64,000 nt of DNA from Metabacillus litoralis (GCF_020524045.1 NZ_JAIVKL010000019.1:1-64000); one strand, 5' to 3'; positions 44,479 to 54,054 are shown, counted from the stretch's first letter. The notes: generated from the letters alone by a model not told the origin. Numbers and translations are program-made.

Positions 44479-45654
44479 TTAAGCATACATCTTATTTTCT
44501 TCTTCTTTTCTAAAGAAACTTTTCATTGCATGGAAAACGTCTGATTTTTGCTTGAGGATATAGTGACGGAATTTTTCATCATTGATATTTTTATATGCGG
44601 ACATTAAGGTTGAGTGCCTATTATACTGGTTAACTTCGCCATATCCAAAGATATTTGAAACCTTCATTAGCTCATCAACCAATTTTACACATCTTGGATT
44701 GTCTGAAGTTAAATTATCACCGTCTGAGAAATGAAACGGATAAATATTGAATCGAGATGGATTGTATTTTTCATCGATGACTTCTAAGGCTTTGCGGTAG
44801 GCTGAAGAGCAAATTGTTCCGCCGCTTTCTCCTTTTGAGAAAAAGTCTTCTTCAGTGACAATTTTGGCTTCTGTGTGGTGAGCAATGAATTCAATTTCCA
44901 CTTTTTCGTATTTTGTTCTTAGAAATCTTGTCATCCAAAAGAAAAAGCTCCGTGCCATATATTTTTCCCAAAGACCCATTGAGCCACTAGTATCCATCAT
45001 TGCGATTACCACTGCTTTAGAATCAGGTTTAACCGTATCATTCCAAGTTTTAAATTTTAAATCCTCAGGATAGATAGGGTGAAATTTCGATTTGCCTGCC
45101 ATTGCATTTCGTTTATAAGCTGAAAGCATCGTTCTCTTTTTGTCAACATTCCCCATAAGTCCTGTGCGTCTAATATCATTGAATTCAATATGATCAATAA
45201 CAATATCATCGCGTTCTTTTTGCTTTAAATTAGGTAGTTCTAATTCTTTGAAAAGTGCTGCTTCAAGTTCTAAAATGGAGACTTCTGCTTCATAATAATC
45301 TTCACCTGCTTGATCTCCAGCTCCTTGACCTTTGCCTGGACCTTTTGCATCAGCTTGTGAACCATCTCTGGCAACAACATCTCCGACCTGACTTTCCCCA
45401 TCACCTTGGCCAACATGTTTGTTTTTATCATAGTTATAGCGAATTTTGTATTCGTCAAGTGAACGAATTGGAATTTTCACAACATCTTTTCCATTTGACA
45501 TAACGATACTTTCCTCTGTTATAAGATCTGGAAGATTGTTGCGAATCGCTTCCTGAACTTTTTCTTGGTGTCTTGTTTGATCATCCTGGCCTTTACGATG
45601 GAGGGTCCAATCTTCTTGTGAAATAACAAAATTTGTTTGTTCTTTACCCGTCAT
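44479..45654 (-). CDS. yhbH: YhbH, sporulation-associated DUF444/vWA-like protein
   Basis: 391 residues from ATG 45654, after GGAGGGGGAATT on the minus strand; B. subtilis YhbH has 392. A middle acidic/Gln-rich stretch (about 75-105) is followed by a vWA-like domain with metal-site motif [12 protein letters not shown] (about residue 205). The family commonly travels with PrkA and SpoVR and is linked to sporulation and stress adaptation. Here it faces prkA tail to tail with a repeat-bearing gap between them. Confidence 0.94.
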   Translation of the reverse strand: MTGKEQTNFVISQEDWTLHRKGQDDQTRHQEKVQEAIRNNLPDLITEESIVMSNGKDVVKIPIRSLDEYKIRYNYDKNKHVGQGDGESQVGDVVARDGSQADAKGPGKGQGAGDQAGEDYYEAEVSILELEAALFKELELPNLKQKERDDIVIDHIEFNDIRRTGLMGNVDKKRTMLSAYKRNAMAGKSKFHPIYPEDLKFKTWNDTVKPDSKAVVIAMMDTSGSMGLWEKYMARSFFFWMTRFLRTKYEKVEIEFIAHHTEAKIVTEEDFFSKGESGGTICSSAYRKALEVIDEKYNPSRFNIYPFHFSDGDNLTSDNPRCVKLVDELMKVSNIFGYGEVNQYNRHSTLMSAYKNINDEKFRHYILKQKSDVFHAMKSFFRKEEENKMYA

Positions 45655-46014
45655 ATTAAAATTCCCCCTCCAGATTTTAGTTAGTTTCAGAAGCTTTATC
45701 ATTCAAAACAAAAAAATAATTCCTAAAAGAAAAAAAACTGTCACATTTCATGACTTTCACGCATACATTAACGTGGATGAATAAATTGGGATCAAAGACT
45801 GTTTGAAATTCTGTGGATTACTTTATCCTATGCGGCAGTTTTGTTTTATTGACAAATAATTTAGAAAATTATTGTGGAATTGTTAAAAATGAGACAAGTT
45901 CCTTGTAGTTTTCTTTGATGGTAAAAAAATGAATTTTCAGCTAAGTATTAGAAAGAGAGAGCAAATCGGAGAATGAGGCCTTTATTTAGGAAAGTAACTT
46001 TTATTGTTATATTG
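45655..46014. other. Upstream region of yhbH
   Basis: 360 bp with no supported open frame. It should contain the yhbH promoter on the minus strand, probably a sporulation sigma-factor type, but I could not place -35/-10 elements with confidence. Confidence 0.5.
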
Positions 46015-46047
46015 CAGAGCAAATCAGGTTATGATTTGCTCTGTTTA
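46015..46047 (+). terminator. Intrinsic terminator
   Basis: CAGAGCAAATCA (46015-46026) pairs with TGATTTGCTCTG (46032-46043), followed by TTT. No plus-strand gene precedes it closely; on the minus strand it would follow the 48-codon gene at 46138-46284 and could serve that gene. Confidence 0.75.
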
Positions 46048-46137
46048 AATTTTAGTGCTATTTTGTAATCTATAACTTGAAGTGAATATGCAATGAATAA
46101 TGTTTAGCTTTTCAACTAATGCAGATAAAAACACATA

Positions 46138-46284
46138 TTAGTTTGTAGTATTTTTATATTGAATTGGATCGGGTTTCTTCCCACTTTGCTTTACTTGTTT
46201 ATTTGTTTTCATATTGTCCATTTCCTTAGATTGCTTTTTTAAGTCATTCATATTACGTATCATCGTATTTTGCTTTTTACTCAT
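46138..46284 (-). CDS. 48-residue basic hydrophilic small protein
   Basis: ATG 46284 follows CGAGGTGGGCAC on the minus strand, a good ribosome site. The product is 48 residues, very polar and Lys/Asn/Gln-rich, starting MSKKQNTMIRNMNDLKKQSK and ending DPIQYKNTTN, with no hydrophobic segment. Composition is reminiscent of minor small acid-soluble spore proteins or small basic regulators, but I find no diagnostic motif. The stop is followed about 90 bp later by a terminator. Its upstream side abuts the repeat at 46303. Confidence 0.65.
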   Translation of the reverse strand: MSKKQNTMIRNMNDLKKQSKEMDNMKTNKQVKQSGKKPDPIQYKNTTN

Positions 46285-46302
46285 GTGCCCACCTCGTTTT
46301 TT

Positions 46303-46690
46303 ATTCACAAACTTTGTTACTTTTAGTAAATTGAAGAAAACTATACTGTGTAAAGTCTAGTGGCTTCTTTTATTCTTAGGCTCTGTTAAACTTTGTGGTT
46401 GATTTCCGTTACAGGCATTCGCTTTCCCAGGAAAAAATGCAGTTCGTTTTTTCCTAGGGAAGAATAAGAGCAATTCTTCCTAGGTCCGGAAGCCTCCCTC
46501 GGCGCAAGCGCCTGTGGGTCTCCCTTCGACACGCTTCTCTAAGCAGGAGTCTCATATATTCACCTACAATCAACAAAGTTAAAAATCAACCTTAAGCTTT
46601 AACATAGCCTATTCTTATAATAGTATGAGAAAACATCATTACTACCAGGCAATTGTGTTCATTAGCAACAAACCTTTCAGAAAAGAGCCT
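46303..46690 (+). repeat. Interspersed repeat, family C copy 1, split by a MITE
   Basis: Left part (46303-46378, ACAAACTTTGTTACTTTTAG to TATTCTTA) and right part (46618-46690, ending TTAGCAACAAACCTTTCAG then AAAAGAGCCTTA) together match 54055-54206 in order. The MITE 46379-46609 and one copy of its target duplication interrupt it. Confidence 0.75.
46379..46609 (+). mobile_element. 231-bp MITE with 8-bp target duplication
   Basis: Left end GGCTCTGTTAAACTTTGTGG and right end, read on the minus strand, GGCTATGTTAAAGCTTAAGG, both continuing into TTGATTT: 27-bp imperfect terminal inverted repeats. Flanked by perfect 8-bp duplications TATTCTTA (46371-46378 and 46610-46617). No open frame, so it depends on a transposase elsewhere. 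End sequence and 8-bp duplication recall the IS6 group, though this is a guess. The inside contains the GC-rich core shared with repeat families A and B. Confidence 0.88.
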
Positions 46691-46849
46691 TATGTAATTA
46701 ATTCCCTCAATCCTATTAGTCAAACACAAAGAAAAATAAATTAACTATACTAGATAATAAATTTAACTGTTTATTTGACAATTGATGTGTATAATGAAAT
46801 ATAATTTTAACAATTGATAGTTTAATCTACACACCTAGGGGGGATTTCT
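46691..46849. promoter_or_regulatory. Upstream region of the third YesNM pair
   Basis: AT-rich region before the response regulator. GGGGGG just before the TTG start is the ribosome site. TTGACA-like TTTGACAATTG (46783) followed by TATAATGAAA (46791) is too closely spaced for a simple promoter; no firm call. Confidence 0.4.
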
Positions 46850-48397
46850 TTGAAAACTGGTGAATTATGTAGAATACTAATAGTGGATGATGAGCAATTA
46901 ATTAGGCAAGGTATTAAGCATTACCTTCAGTGGGAGCAGGTGGGATTTCAGATAGTTGGTGAAGCATCTAATGGTATAGAAGCTCTCGAGATGGTTGAAA
47001 AAACAAAGCCACATATTATTCTTACTGACATTGTTATGCCGATTATGGATGGTGAGGAATTAACAAGGGTTGTAAAAAGTAAATATCCTCACATTGAAAT
47101 TATAATTTTAAGTAGCTATGGAGAGTTTGATTATGTTAGATCCACTTTTCAAAGTGGTGCTGTTGATTATATATTAAAACCGAAGCTCGATTCAGAAACA
47201 CTTCTGAAAGTATTAACAACTGCTGCAAATCGAATTCCATCACTAAAATCGGTGGAGAAAGAGGATAGCGTTGCATTAAATATAGGAAATATCATCGATA
47301 AATTAATAGCAGGATATGAAATCGAAACAGATTATGATAGTAAAGTTCTTTCACAAGCTTTTCCATATCCTTATTTTTATTTGTTAATAGTAGATACTAG
47401 AAATCTCAAGAATACAGAAAATATAACACAAATAAAAAGTAAAGTAGATAAAGAACTGGGATCAAAAGCATTGATTTATCATAGTTTTACAGAGGGAAAA
47501 AATGTAAGCGGATACCTTCTGAATATAAAGGAAGATGAACTAAATTTAGGAAAAGAGTTCACCGATGAGTTATTAAAAGGAGAATCCAATCTGGGTATCC
47601 TTATAACCAATCCATTTAATGATTTGTCCATTTTAGGTGCAATATTTAATGATGTTATAAAGAAGATGCTACAATATCGTTTTTATTTCCCCGAATTGCA
47701 ATTATTGACTGAAAAAGAATTGCCTACGAACGTATGTGAACCTATTTCATTCAATCTAGATAAATTTACAAATGACTTTAAACATGAAAGATTTGATTTA
47801 GCGTTTAGTTATTTAGAGGATCATGTAAAAGCATTATCCAACAACTATACAACCGATATGTTTGAGTATAAGTCGTTTTTTGGAAATATCATCTTTAATA
47901 TAACAATTCTTTTAGGAAATATGGACTTCGAAGTGAATGAATTAGAAAATCAAAAGTTTATGTATTTTAACTATATTGATGAAGCAACTTCTGCTAACCA
48001 GGTTGTAGAGCAATTGAATATTTTTATACAAGAAGCAAAGAAATGTATCTCAGCAAAGTCCAGTCAAACAGGTCATTCAAATATAACGATGATTTTGGAA
48101 TATATTGAGGAACATTTTGCCGAACCTCTTAGTCTAACAGGAGTGGCACATCATTTTCATTTTAATCCTACGTATTTATCCAGTTACTTTGCTTCTCATA
48201 ATAGAGAAGGATTTAATGAATACTTAAATAAGATTCGGATTGAAGAAGCTGCTAAGTTATTAATAAATAAAGCTACACCCATTTCAGAAATAAGTGGCTT
48301 TGTGGGATATTCTGATCACAGTTATTTTTGTAAAGTCTTTAAAAAACTCAAAGGTGTGTCACCAAGTCAATACAGAAGAAGTCAAAAATTGAAGTAA
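46850..48397 (+). CDS. AraC-type response regulator, YesN type
   Basis: 515 residues from TTG 46850, after TAGGGGGGAT. Receiver domain (RILIVDDEQLIRQG, phospho-acceptor in LTDIVMPI, Lys in YILKPKL), long divergent middle region, and AraC-type DNA-binding end (LSLTGVAHHFHFNPTYLSSYF to GVSPSQYRR). The gene precedes its kinase, the reverse of the two other pairs in this window. It probably activates the binding-protein/permease genes at 50492-53723 and possibly the glycosidase genes beyond. Confidence 0.93.
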   Translation: MKTGELCRILIVDDEQLIRQGIKHYLQWEQVGFQIVGEASNGIEALEMVEKTKPHIILTDIVMPIMDGEELTRVVKSKYPHIEIIILSSYGEFDYVRSTFQSGAVDYILKPKLDSETLLKVLTTAANRIPSLKSVEKEDSVALNIGNIIDKLIAGYEIETDYDSKVLSQAFPYPYFYLLIVDTRNLKNTENITQIKSKVDKELGSKALIYHSFTEGKNVSGYLLNIKEDELNLGKEFTDELLKGESNLGILITNPFNDLSILGAIFNDVIKKMLQYRFYFPELQLLTEKELPTNVCEPISFNLDKFTNDFKHERFDLAFSYLEDHVKALSNNYTTDMFEYKSFFGNIIFNITILLGNMDFEVNELENQKFMYFNYIDEATSANQVVEQLNIFIQEAKKCISAKSSQTGHSNITMILEYIEEHFAEPLSLTGVAHHFHFNPTYLSSYFASHNREGFNEYLNKIRIEEAAKLLINKATPISEISGFVGYSDHSYFCKVFKKLKGVSPSQYRRSQKLK

Positions 48398-48412
48398 GTG
48401 ATGTGATACAGC

Positions 48413-50185
48413 ATGAAATTTTTGCAAAAACATTTTAGATATAATGGATTGTTTACGATTATGTTTCTTATAAGTGTAATAAGTATTGTTTCTGTATCAG
48501 TTATTATTACTTGGACAACCTTTCGTATGTCAGAAGAATTTTTTATTGATAAATTTAGCATTACAAATGGACGAGTCATGACCCAGGTGAAAGATAGTAT
48601 TGAAACTTATCATTATTCTCTTGTACTAGCATCAAATAATATTCTTCAAAGTGGGACAATCCGAAAAAATCTAACTGAAGAGCAATCTAATCCTCAGCAG
48701 ATGCGAGCATTTTTTGAGATGAATCAACAAATGAAGCGGGTTAAGTCAAATGTAGATGCATATGAAACAGAAATTGTTATCACCGGGATTAATGGAATGA
48801 ATTATGCAACGAATCGATCGTATTGGCCAATCCTTGAAGATGAACTAATTCAGCACAGTATTACAAAGAATACGTTAGCTGATCCAAAGAAACTAATGTA
48901 TCAATTCGATCAACGTAAAAATCAAATTGGTGATAATCATTTTATTGTTGCATCTAAAGCTTTAATGGAGCGGCGGATTTCTGGTGAGATTTATGGAGCA
49001 ATGTATTTTCCTATTCAAGAAAAGGAATTCCGAAAATTTTATAGCAGCTATACAAGCGAAGGAAATAATGTATATATTCTAGATAATAATGGATTGATTG
49101 TTTCTAGCAATCAAACAAAAATGATAGGTCAAAAAGCTGATGAGCTTTTAACATATGCTTTAGAAAATGAAGAAAATCGACGCGATTATCTTGTTGAAAA
49201 ATTCATGGGTACAGATCAGATTATTTTTGTGGAGTATCTTCCTTCCCTTGATATGTACTTATTTAATCTTATTGATAGAAAAACAGCTATTGGGGATTTG
49301 ATCAATAAAAAACAAATTGTTCTCATTTCTATGGGAATTGTAGTCATAGCACTTATTATTGTATTTTTCATTTCGAGAAGAATCACTAATTCATTATCAC
49401 ATCTCGTAAAGCAAATAGCTGATGCTTCAAAGTTTGATTTCGATAAATACGTTTCAGTTACGGGTACTTATGAAACAAGGAGAATTGGTGAAGCATTCAA
49501 TTCTATGTTAGATGAATTACATGATTATCTTGAGAAGCTTGTTTTATATCAAAAGCAAAAACGAAATGCAGAGCTTGCTGCACTTCAACAGCAGATTAAT
49601 CCACATTTCTTATACAACACATTAACGTCGATTAAATTTATGGTTCAGCAGGGAAGTAAGGATGAAGCGGAAGAAATTATTAATTCCTTGATTGCTCTAT
49701 TGCAAAATACGATTGGTAATGTGAGTGAAACAATTTCTGTTGAACAAGAAATTAATAACTTGAAAAATTATGTGCTTATTAATCAAAAACGCTATGGAGA
49801 TAGAATTAAGGTGAATTATTTAATCGGACCAGGGTGTATGGAATATCATGTGCCAAAATTAATTCTACAACCATTTATCGAAAATTCCTTTTTTCATGGT
49901 TTTAACCATAAAAATGAAGGATTCATTAATGTTCTTGTATGGCAGGAAAATAATACGTTAATTTGTGAAGTGATGGATAATGGTGATGGTATGGAGATGT
50001 CACCTGCTAGTGAGCTTCCTAAAATTAAAAGTAAAAGACAGCATTTTACAGGCATTGGTGTGAAAAATGTTCATGAACGTATTCAGTTAATTTATGGAAA
50101 TCAGTATGGAGTTACAATTAATAGTAGTAAAGGTGAGGGAACAAGAGTGAAGATCACCCTACCTATTTCTAATAAACAAACATAA
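48413..50185 (+). CDS. Sensor histidine kinase, YesM type
   Basis: 590 residues. Membrane segment about 14-37, extracytoplasmic sensor (dCache-like) to about 298, second membrane segment (about 302-324), HAMP, phospho-acceptor His in INPHFLYNTLTSIKF, then an ATPase domain with PFIENSFFHGF and MDNGDGMEM. It starts 15 bp after the response-regulator stop with only a weak ribosome site (GTGATGTGA), so coupling to the preceding gene is likely. A terminator follows at 50222. Confidence 0.92.
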   Translation: MKFLQKHFRYNGLFTIMFLISVISIVSVSVIITWTTFRMSEEFFIDKFSITNGRVMTQVKDSIETYHYSLVLASNNILQSGTIRKNLTEEQSNPQQMRAFFEMNQQMKRVKSNVDAYETEIVITGINGMNYATNRSYWPILEDELIQHSITKNTLADPKKLMYQFDQRKNQIGDNHFIVASKALMERRISGEIYGAMYFPIQEKEFRKFYSSYTSEGNNVYILDNNGLIVSSNQTKMIGQKADELLTYALENEENRRDYLVEKFMGTDQIIFVEYLPSLDMYLFNLIDRKTAIGDLINKKQIVLISMGIVVIALIIVFFISRRITNSLSHLVKQIADASKFDFDKYVSVTGTYETRRIGEAFNSMLDELHDYLEKLVLYQKQKRNAELAALQQQINPHFLYNTLTSIKFMVQQGSKDEAEEIINSLIALLQNTIGNVSETISVEQEINNLKNYVLINQKRYGDRIKVNYLIGPGCMEYHVPKLILQPFIENSFFHGFNHKNEGFINVLVWQENNTLICEVMDNGDGMEMSPASELPKIKSKRQHFTGIGVKNVHERIQLIYGNQYGVTINSSKGEGTRVKITLPISNKQT

Positions 50186-50221
50186 CTTTTCGAACTATGA
50201 AACATACAAATCAACACAAGT

Positions 50222-50255
50222 AGAAGACCAAATCATTTAAGATTTGGTCTTCTGT
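50222..50255 (+). terminator. Intrinsic terminator of the RR-HK pair
   Basis: AGAAGACCAAATC (50222-50234) pairs with GATTTGGTCTTCT (50241-50253), then GTT; moderate T run. Confidence 0.8.
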
Positions 50256-50448
50256 TATTGAATTTCGTTCATAATAGTAAAAAAACACTAATTTGTACGA
50301 TTGAAAACTTAAATAAATCATATTTTCTAAAAAAAGTACAAATTCAAGGAAAAGAAAGCGTATACATCATGCAAAAAAAACACAAGTTTATGAAAATATC
50401 GTCATAACAGCACCTGCATTTGAGATGCTATCATAGAACTTGTAAGAG

Positions 50449-50462
50449 AGATAACGCTTACA
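50449..50462 (+). promoter_or_regulatory. cre (CcpA site)
   Basis: AGATAACGCTTACA matches the consensus at 13 of 14 positions, 30 bp before the binding-protein start. A weaker second candidate, AGAAAGCGTATACA, lies at about 50353-50366. Confidence 0.65.
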
Positions 50463-50491
50463 AAAAACAAAAAACAAATGGGGGTTTACGT

Positions 50492-51790
50492 ATGAAAAAG
50501 CTTTTAGTGTTGTTTTTAGCAAGCATTATGCTGTTGGCTGCATGTTCATCTGGTGCAGATAAGAAAGAAACTGGAGATAACAGCAACAGTTCATCTGATT
50601 CAGATTCAATTACAATTTGGGCATGGGATCCAAACTTTAATATTAAAGCAATGAACATGGCAAAGGATTTATATCAAGCTGAAAATCCAGATGCAGAAAT
50701 TAAAATAGTAGAAAATGCACAAGCTGATATTATTCAAAAATTAAATACAAGTTTAAGCTCTGGTACAACAAAAGGGCTACCAAATATCGTATTAATTGAA
50801 GATTATAGAGCACAAAGTTTTCTTCAAGCTTATCCAGATTCTTTTGAAAAATTAACAGGTTCTTTTAACACAGAAGATTTTGCATCATACAAAATTGCTC
50901 CAACTAGTTTAGATGGAGAAAACTATGGTTTACCGTTTGATACTGGTGTAACAGGTTTATATGTAAGAACAGATTATTTAGAAGAAGCTGGGTATTCAGT
51001 GGAAGATCTAAACAATGCTGATTGGGATAAATATATTGAGATTGGTAAAAAAGTAAAAGAAGTAACTGGTAAACAAATGTTATCACTTGATCCTAACGAT
51101 CTTGGAATTATTCGTATGATGATTCAATCAAGTGGTTCTTGGTACTTGAAAGAAGATGGTGTAACACCAAATATCGCTGGAAATGAAGCTCTTAAAAAGG
51201 CTTTTGAAGTATACAAAGAAATGTTAGAGGCAGATATTATCAAACCAAACTCTGATTGGAGTCAATATTTAGAAGCGTTTAATAGTGGAGATGTAGCAAC
51301 AGTTCCTACTGGAAACTGGATTACTCCTTCTGTTAAAGCTGAAGCTTCTCAATCTGGTAAATGGGCAGTTGTTTCACAACCAACACTTCCAGGAATCGAG
51401 AATTCAGTTAATGCATCAAACTTAGGTGGTAGTTCTTGGTATGTATTAAATGTTCCAGGGAAAGAATTAGCTGTTGATTTCTTAGCAAAAACTTTTGGAT
51501 CTAACGCTGATTTTTATCAAGATTTAGTAACGGAAATTGGAGCAATTGGTACTTATATTCCTGCTGCTGATGGTGAAGCTTATAAAGCTGCTGATGAATT
51601 CTTTGGTGGTCAAACAATCATTTCTGACTTCTCAAAATGGACTGAAGAAATACCTCAAGTAAATTATGGTCTACACACGTACGCAGTTGAAGATATTTTA
51701 GTAGTTGAAATGCAGAACTATCTTCAAGGTAAGGAAATTGATCAAGTTCTAGAAGATGCACAAACGCAAGCAGAAGCACAAATTAAATAA
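50492..51790 (+). CDS. Sugar ABC transporter substrate-binding lipoprotein
   Basis: 432 residues from ATG 50492, after ATGGGGGTTTACG; the frame is open to 50420 without a ribosome site. Lipobox MLLAAC (Cys at about 18), Ser/Asp-rich linker, family-1 sugar-binding fold (SITIWAWDPNFNIKAM). Family resemblance is to LacE/arabinogalacto-oligosaccharide binding proteins. Followed by two permeases and then galactosidases, so a galactoside or raffinose-type oligosaccharide is the probable ligand. A long hairpin separates it from the permease genes. Confidence 0.9.
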   Translation: MKKLLVLFLASIMLLAACSSGADKKETGDNSNSSSDSDSITIWAWDPNFNIKAMNMAKDLYQAENPDAEIKIVENAQADIIQKLNTSLSSGTTKGLPNIVLIEDYRAQSFLQAYPDSFEKLTGSFNTEDFASYKIAPTSLDGENYGLPFDTGVTGLYVRTDYLEEAGYSVEDLNNADWDKYIEIGKKVKEVTGKQMLSLDPNDLGIIRMMIQSSGSWYLKEDGVTPNIAGNEALKKAFEVYKEMLEADIIKPNSDWSQYLEAFNSGDVATVPTGNWITPSVKAEASQSGKWAVVSQPTLPGIENSVNASNLGGSSWYVLNVPGKELAVDFLAKTFGSNADFYQDLVTEIGAIGTYIPAADGEAYKAADEFFGGQTIISDFSKWTEEIPQVNYGLHTYAVEDILVVEMQNYLQGKEIDQVLEDAQTQAEAQIK

Positions 51791-51873
51791 GATCTTCCAA
51801 TTATACTTTTCATAAATTTTCGAAACTCAAAAAAAATTTCATGAGAGCTTATAGAAAATGACGTGAAAAATAA

Positions 51874-51948
51874 AAGCCTCGGAAACTCTCCTGCTTCTGT
51901 TATAAGGATTCTTTATCCGAAGCAAAGGGGAGGTTTTCTGAGGCTCTT
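51874..51948 (+). terminator. Long attenuating hairpin between binding-protein and permease genes
   Basis: AGCCTCGGAAACTCTCC pairs with GGGGAGGTTTTCTGAGGCT, with an inner stem GCTTC/GAAGC and GGAT/ATCC. The downstream T run is short (CTCTTAC), so partial termination or 3' protection of the binding-protein mRNA is likely. Confidence 0.78.
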
Positions 51949-51982
51949 ACATTATATTGACAAGTTAAGGAGTTGACTTGAT

Positions 51983-52906
51983 TTGATCCAGGAAAAAACA
52001 AATGATCATATACCGCTACAAAAGCCAAAAAGAAAGAAAATCAATACAACCGTTATTATTGGTTGGTCATTTATTACAATCGCAACGATCATGATCTGCT
52101 TATTCTATTTCTACCCAATGATTCAGGCACTTATCATGTCCTTTCAATCAGGTACTGGAACAAACTTAACATTTACTGGACTTGATAACTACGCTCGCTT
52201 ATTTAAAGATCCAACATTTCTTACAGCCGTTAAAAATACGGTCATCTATCTGATGATTCAAGTTCCAGTTATGATTCTACTTGCCCTATTTTTATCGGTT
52301 TTACTAAATGATAAACGATTAAAATTTAAAGGCTTTTTCCGTACAGCTATCTTTTTACCATGTGTCACATCGTTAGTTGCTTATTCTGTCATATTCAAAT
52401 ATTTATTTGGAACAGATGGAATTGTGAATATGATGTTAATGAAATTCGCATTTATTGCAGAGCCAATTCAATGGTTAACAGATCCATTTTGGGCAAAAAT
52501 GACGATTGTTATTGCTATTACATGGCGCTGGACTGGTTATAATATGATTTTCTATTTATCTTCTCTTCAAAATATTGATCACTCTATATATGAAGCTGCG
52601 AAAATTGATGGGGCATCTGCTTTTCAACAATTCTTTAAAATTACAATTCCAATGTTAAAACCTATCATCCTTTTTACTTCGATTACTTCAACAATTGGAA
52701 CACTACAGTTATTTGACGAAGTAATGAATATCACCAAAGGTGGTCCAGGTAATTCAACAATGACGATTTCGCAATATATTTATAATCTTTCATTTAAATA
52801 CACACCAGACTTTGGATATGCTGCAACAGTTTCGTATGCAATCGTCATCATGATTGTTATTTTCTCTATTATTCAGTTTAAAGTGGCAGGTGATAAAAAT
52901 GCTTAA
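51983..52906 (+). CDS. Sugar ABC transporter permease, MalF/LacF type
   Basis: 307 residues from TTG 51983, with AAGGAGTTGAC upstream. Polar N-terminus (about 22 residues) and six membrane segments. EAA loop DHSIYEAAKIDGASAFQQFF (about 198-217), followed by MNITKGGPGNSTM. Its last codons overlap the next permease start by 8 nt. CUT1 family; ATPase absent from the window. Confidence 0.9.
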   Translation: MIQEKTNDHIPLQKPKRKKINTTVIIGWSFITIATIMICLFYFYPMIQALIMSFQSGTGTNLTFTGLDNYARLFKDPTFLTAVKNTVIYLMIQVPVMILLALFLSVLLNDKRLKFKGFFRTAIFLPCVTSLVAYSVIFKYLFGTDGIVNMMLMKFAFIAEPIQWLTDPFWAKMTIVIAITWRWTGYNMIFYLSSLQNIDHSIYEAAKIDGASAFQQFFKITIPMLKPIILFTSITSTIGTLQLFDEVMNITKGGPGNSTMTISQYIYNLSFKYTPDFGYAATVSYAIVIMIVIFSIIQFKVAGDKNA

Positions 52907-53723
52907 AATGAAACGAATATTTGCTTATAGTGTATTAATAATTGCTAGTATTATTTCAATCTTTCCGTTTTTATGGATGATTATATCGGCAACGAATAAA
53001 TCTGTAGATGTAACGAAGGGTCGATTGTTACCAGGAAGTCACTTTTTAGAGAACTTTAATAATCTTTTAGATACTGTTGACATCATACCAGCATTAATCA
53101 ATTCAGCAAAAATATCTATATCTACAACCGTACTATCATTATTAATTGCATCTTTAGCAGGCTATGGATTTGAAGTGTTTAAAAGTAAAGCAAAAGATGT
53201 TGTATTTAATATCTTATTAATTTCAATGATGATTCCTTTTGCAGCACTTATGGTCCCTTTATTCCGTATGTTTGGGAAGATATCAGCAGTAGCTCCTTTT
53301 ATTGGAATCGATACATTAACGGCAGCGGTTTTACCAACATTAACAACAGCATTTCTTATCTTCTTCTTCCGTCAAAGCACCAAAATGTTTCCAAAGGATA
53401 TTCTTGAAGCAGGTCGAATTGATGGATTAAGTGAATTAGGAGTATTTTTTAGAATTTATGTACCAACAATGAAAACAACGTATGCAGCAGCAGCTATTAT
53501 TACATTTATGGCTAGCTGGAACAATTACTTATGGCCTTTAGTTGTGTTACAGTCTCCAGAAAATCAAACGATTCCATTGCTTATTTCAAATCTAGGATCT
53601 AGCTATGCACCTGATTTTGGTGTGATCATGACTGCGATTGTCATTGCTACTTTACCAGCGGCTATTATTTTCTTCATTATGCAAAAGCATTTCGTTGCAG
53701 GAATGATGGGATCAGTGAAGTAA
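52899..53723 (+). CDS. Sugar ABC transporter permease, MalG/LacG type
   Basis: 274 residues from ATG 52899, after AGGTGAT, overlapping the previous gene; the longer frame to 52854 reads through the upstream coding region and is not expected to be used. Six membrane segments; EAA loop PKDILEAGRIDGLSELGVFF (about 167-186), with the usual AA replaced by AG; C-terminus HFVAGMMGSVK. Completes the third importer. Confidence 0.9.
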   Translation: MLKMKRIFAYSVLIIASIISIFPFLWMIISATNKSVDVTKGRLLPGSHFLENFNNLLDTVDIIPALINSAKISISTTVLSLLIASLAGYGFEVFKSKAKDVVFNILLISMMIPFAALMVPLFRMFGKISAVAPFIGIDTLTAAVLPTLTTAFLIFFFRQSTKMFPKDILEAGRIDGLSELGVFFRIYVPTMKTTYAAAAIITFMASWNNYLWPLVVLQSPENQTIPLLISNLGSSYAPDFGVIMTAIVIATLPAAIIFFIMQKHFVAGMMGSVK

Positions 53724-53780
53724 TTAATATAGTAGTCTTAGAAAATAGTAAAACCATTATCTGAGGATCAAGAGCGTGAA

Positions 53781-54018
53781 AAGGACTGGAACAAAGGTAT
53801 ATTAACAAAATAGAAACCGAATAATGGTTCTAGGTATAGTTACGTCGCTCCTGAAATATACTTCGCTTTCCGCGGGAAGCTGGCAAGCCTCCTCGTGCTT
53901 CGCACTGTGGGGTCTAGCCGTTGCTTTTCATCCCGCAGGAGTCTACGTATATTTCATCCGCTCAGCTATTACTTTTTTCATAATTTTTGTTAATCACTAT
54001 AGTTATGTCCCAGCCTCT
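53781..54018 (+). repeat. Interspersed repeat, family B copy 2 (full form, about 238 bp)
   Basis: Ends GGACTGGAACAAAGG and ATGTCCCAGCCTC are inverted relative to each other. The flanks match 33461-33605, but this copy keeps the GC-rich centre (53870-53945: CCGCGGGAAGC, CAAGCCTCCTCG, GTGGGGTCTAG, CCCGCAGGAGTC) that is also found in families A and in the MITE. Confidence 0.8.
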
Positions 54019-54054
54019 AAATACTGTAGGTCCTCGTTTCTTTAATTAAGGTTG

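Noticed and set aside
53824-54045. Plus-strand frame of 73 codons
   Set aside because: It falls entirely in the interspersed repeat; related repeat copies do not keep it open.
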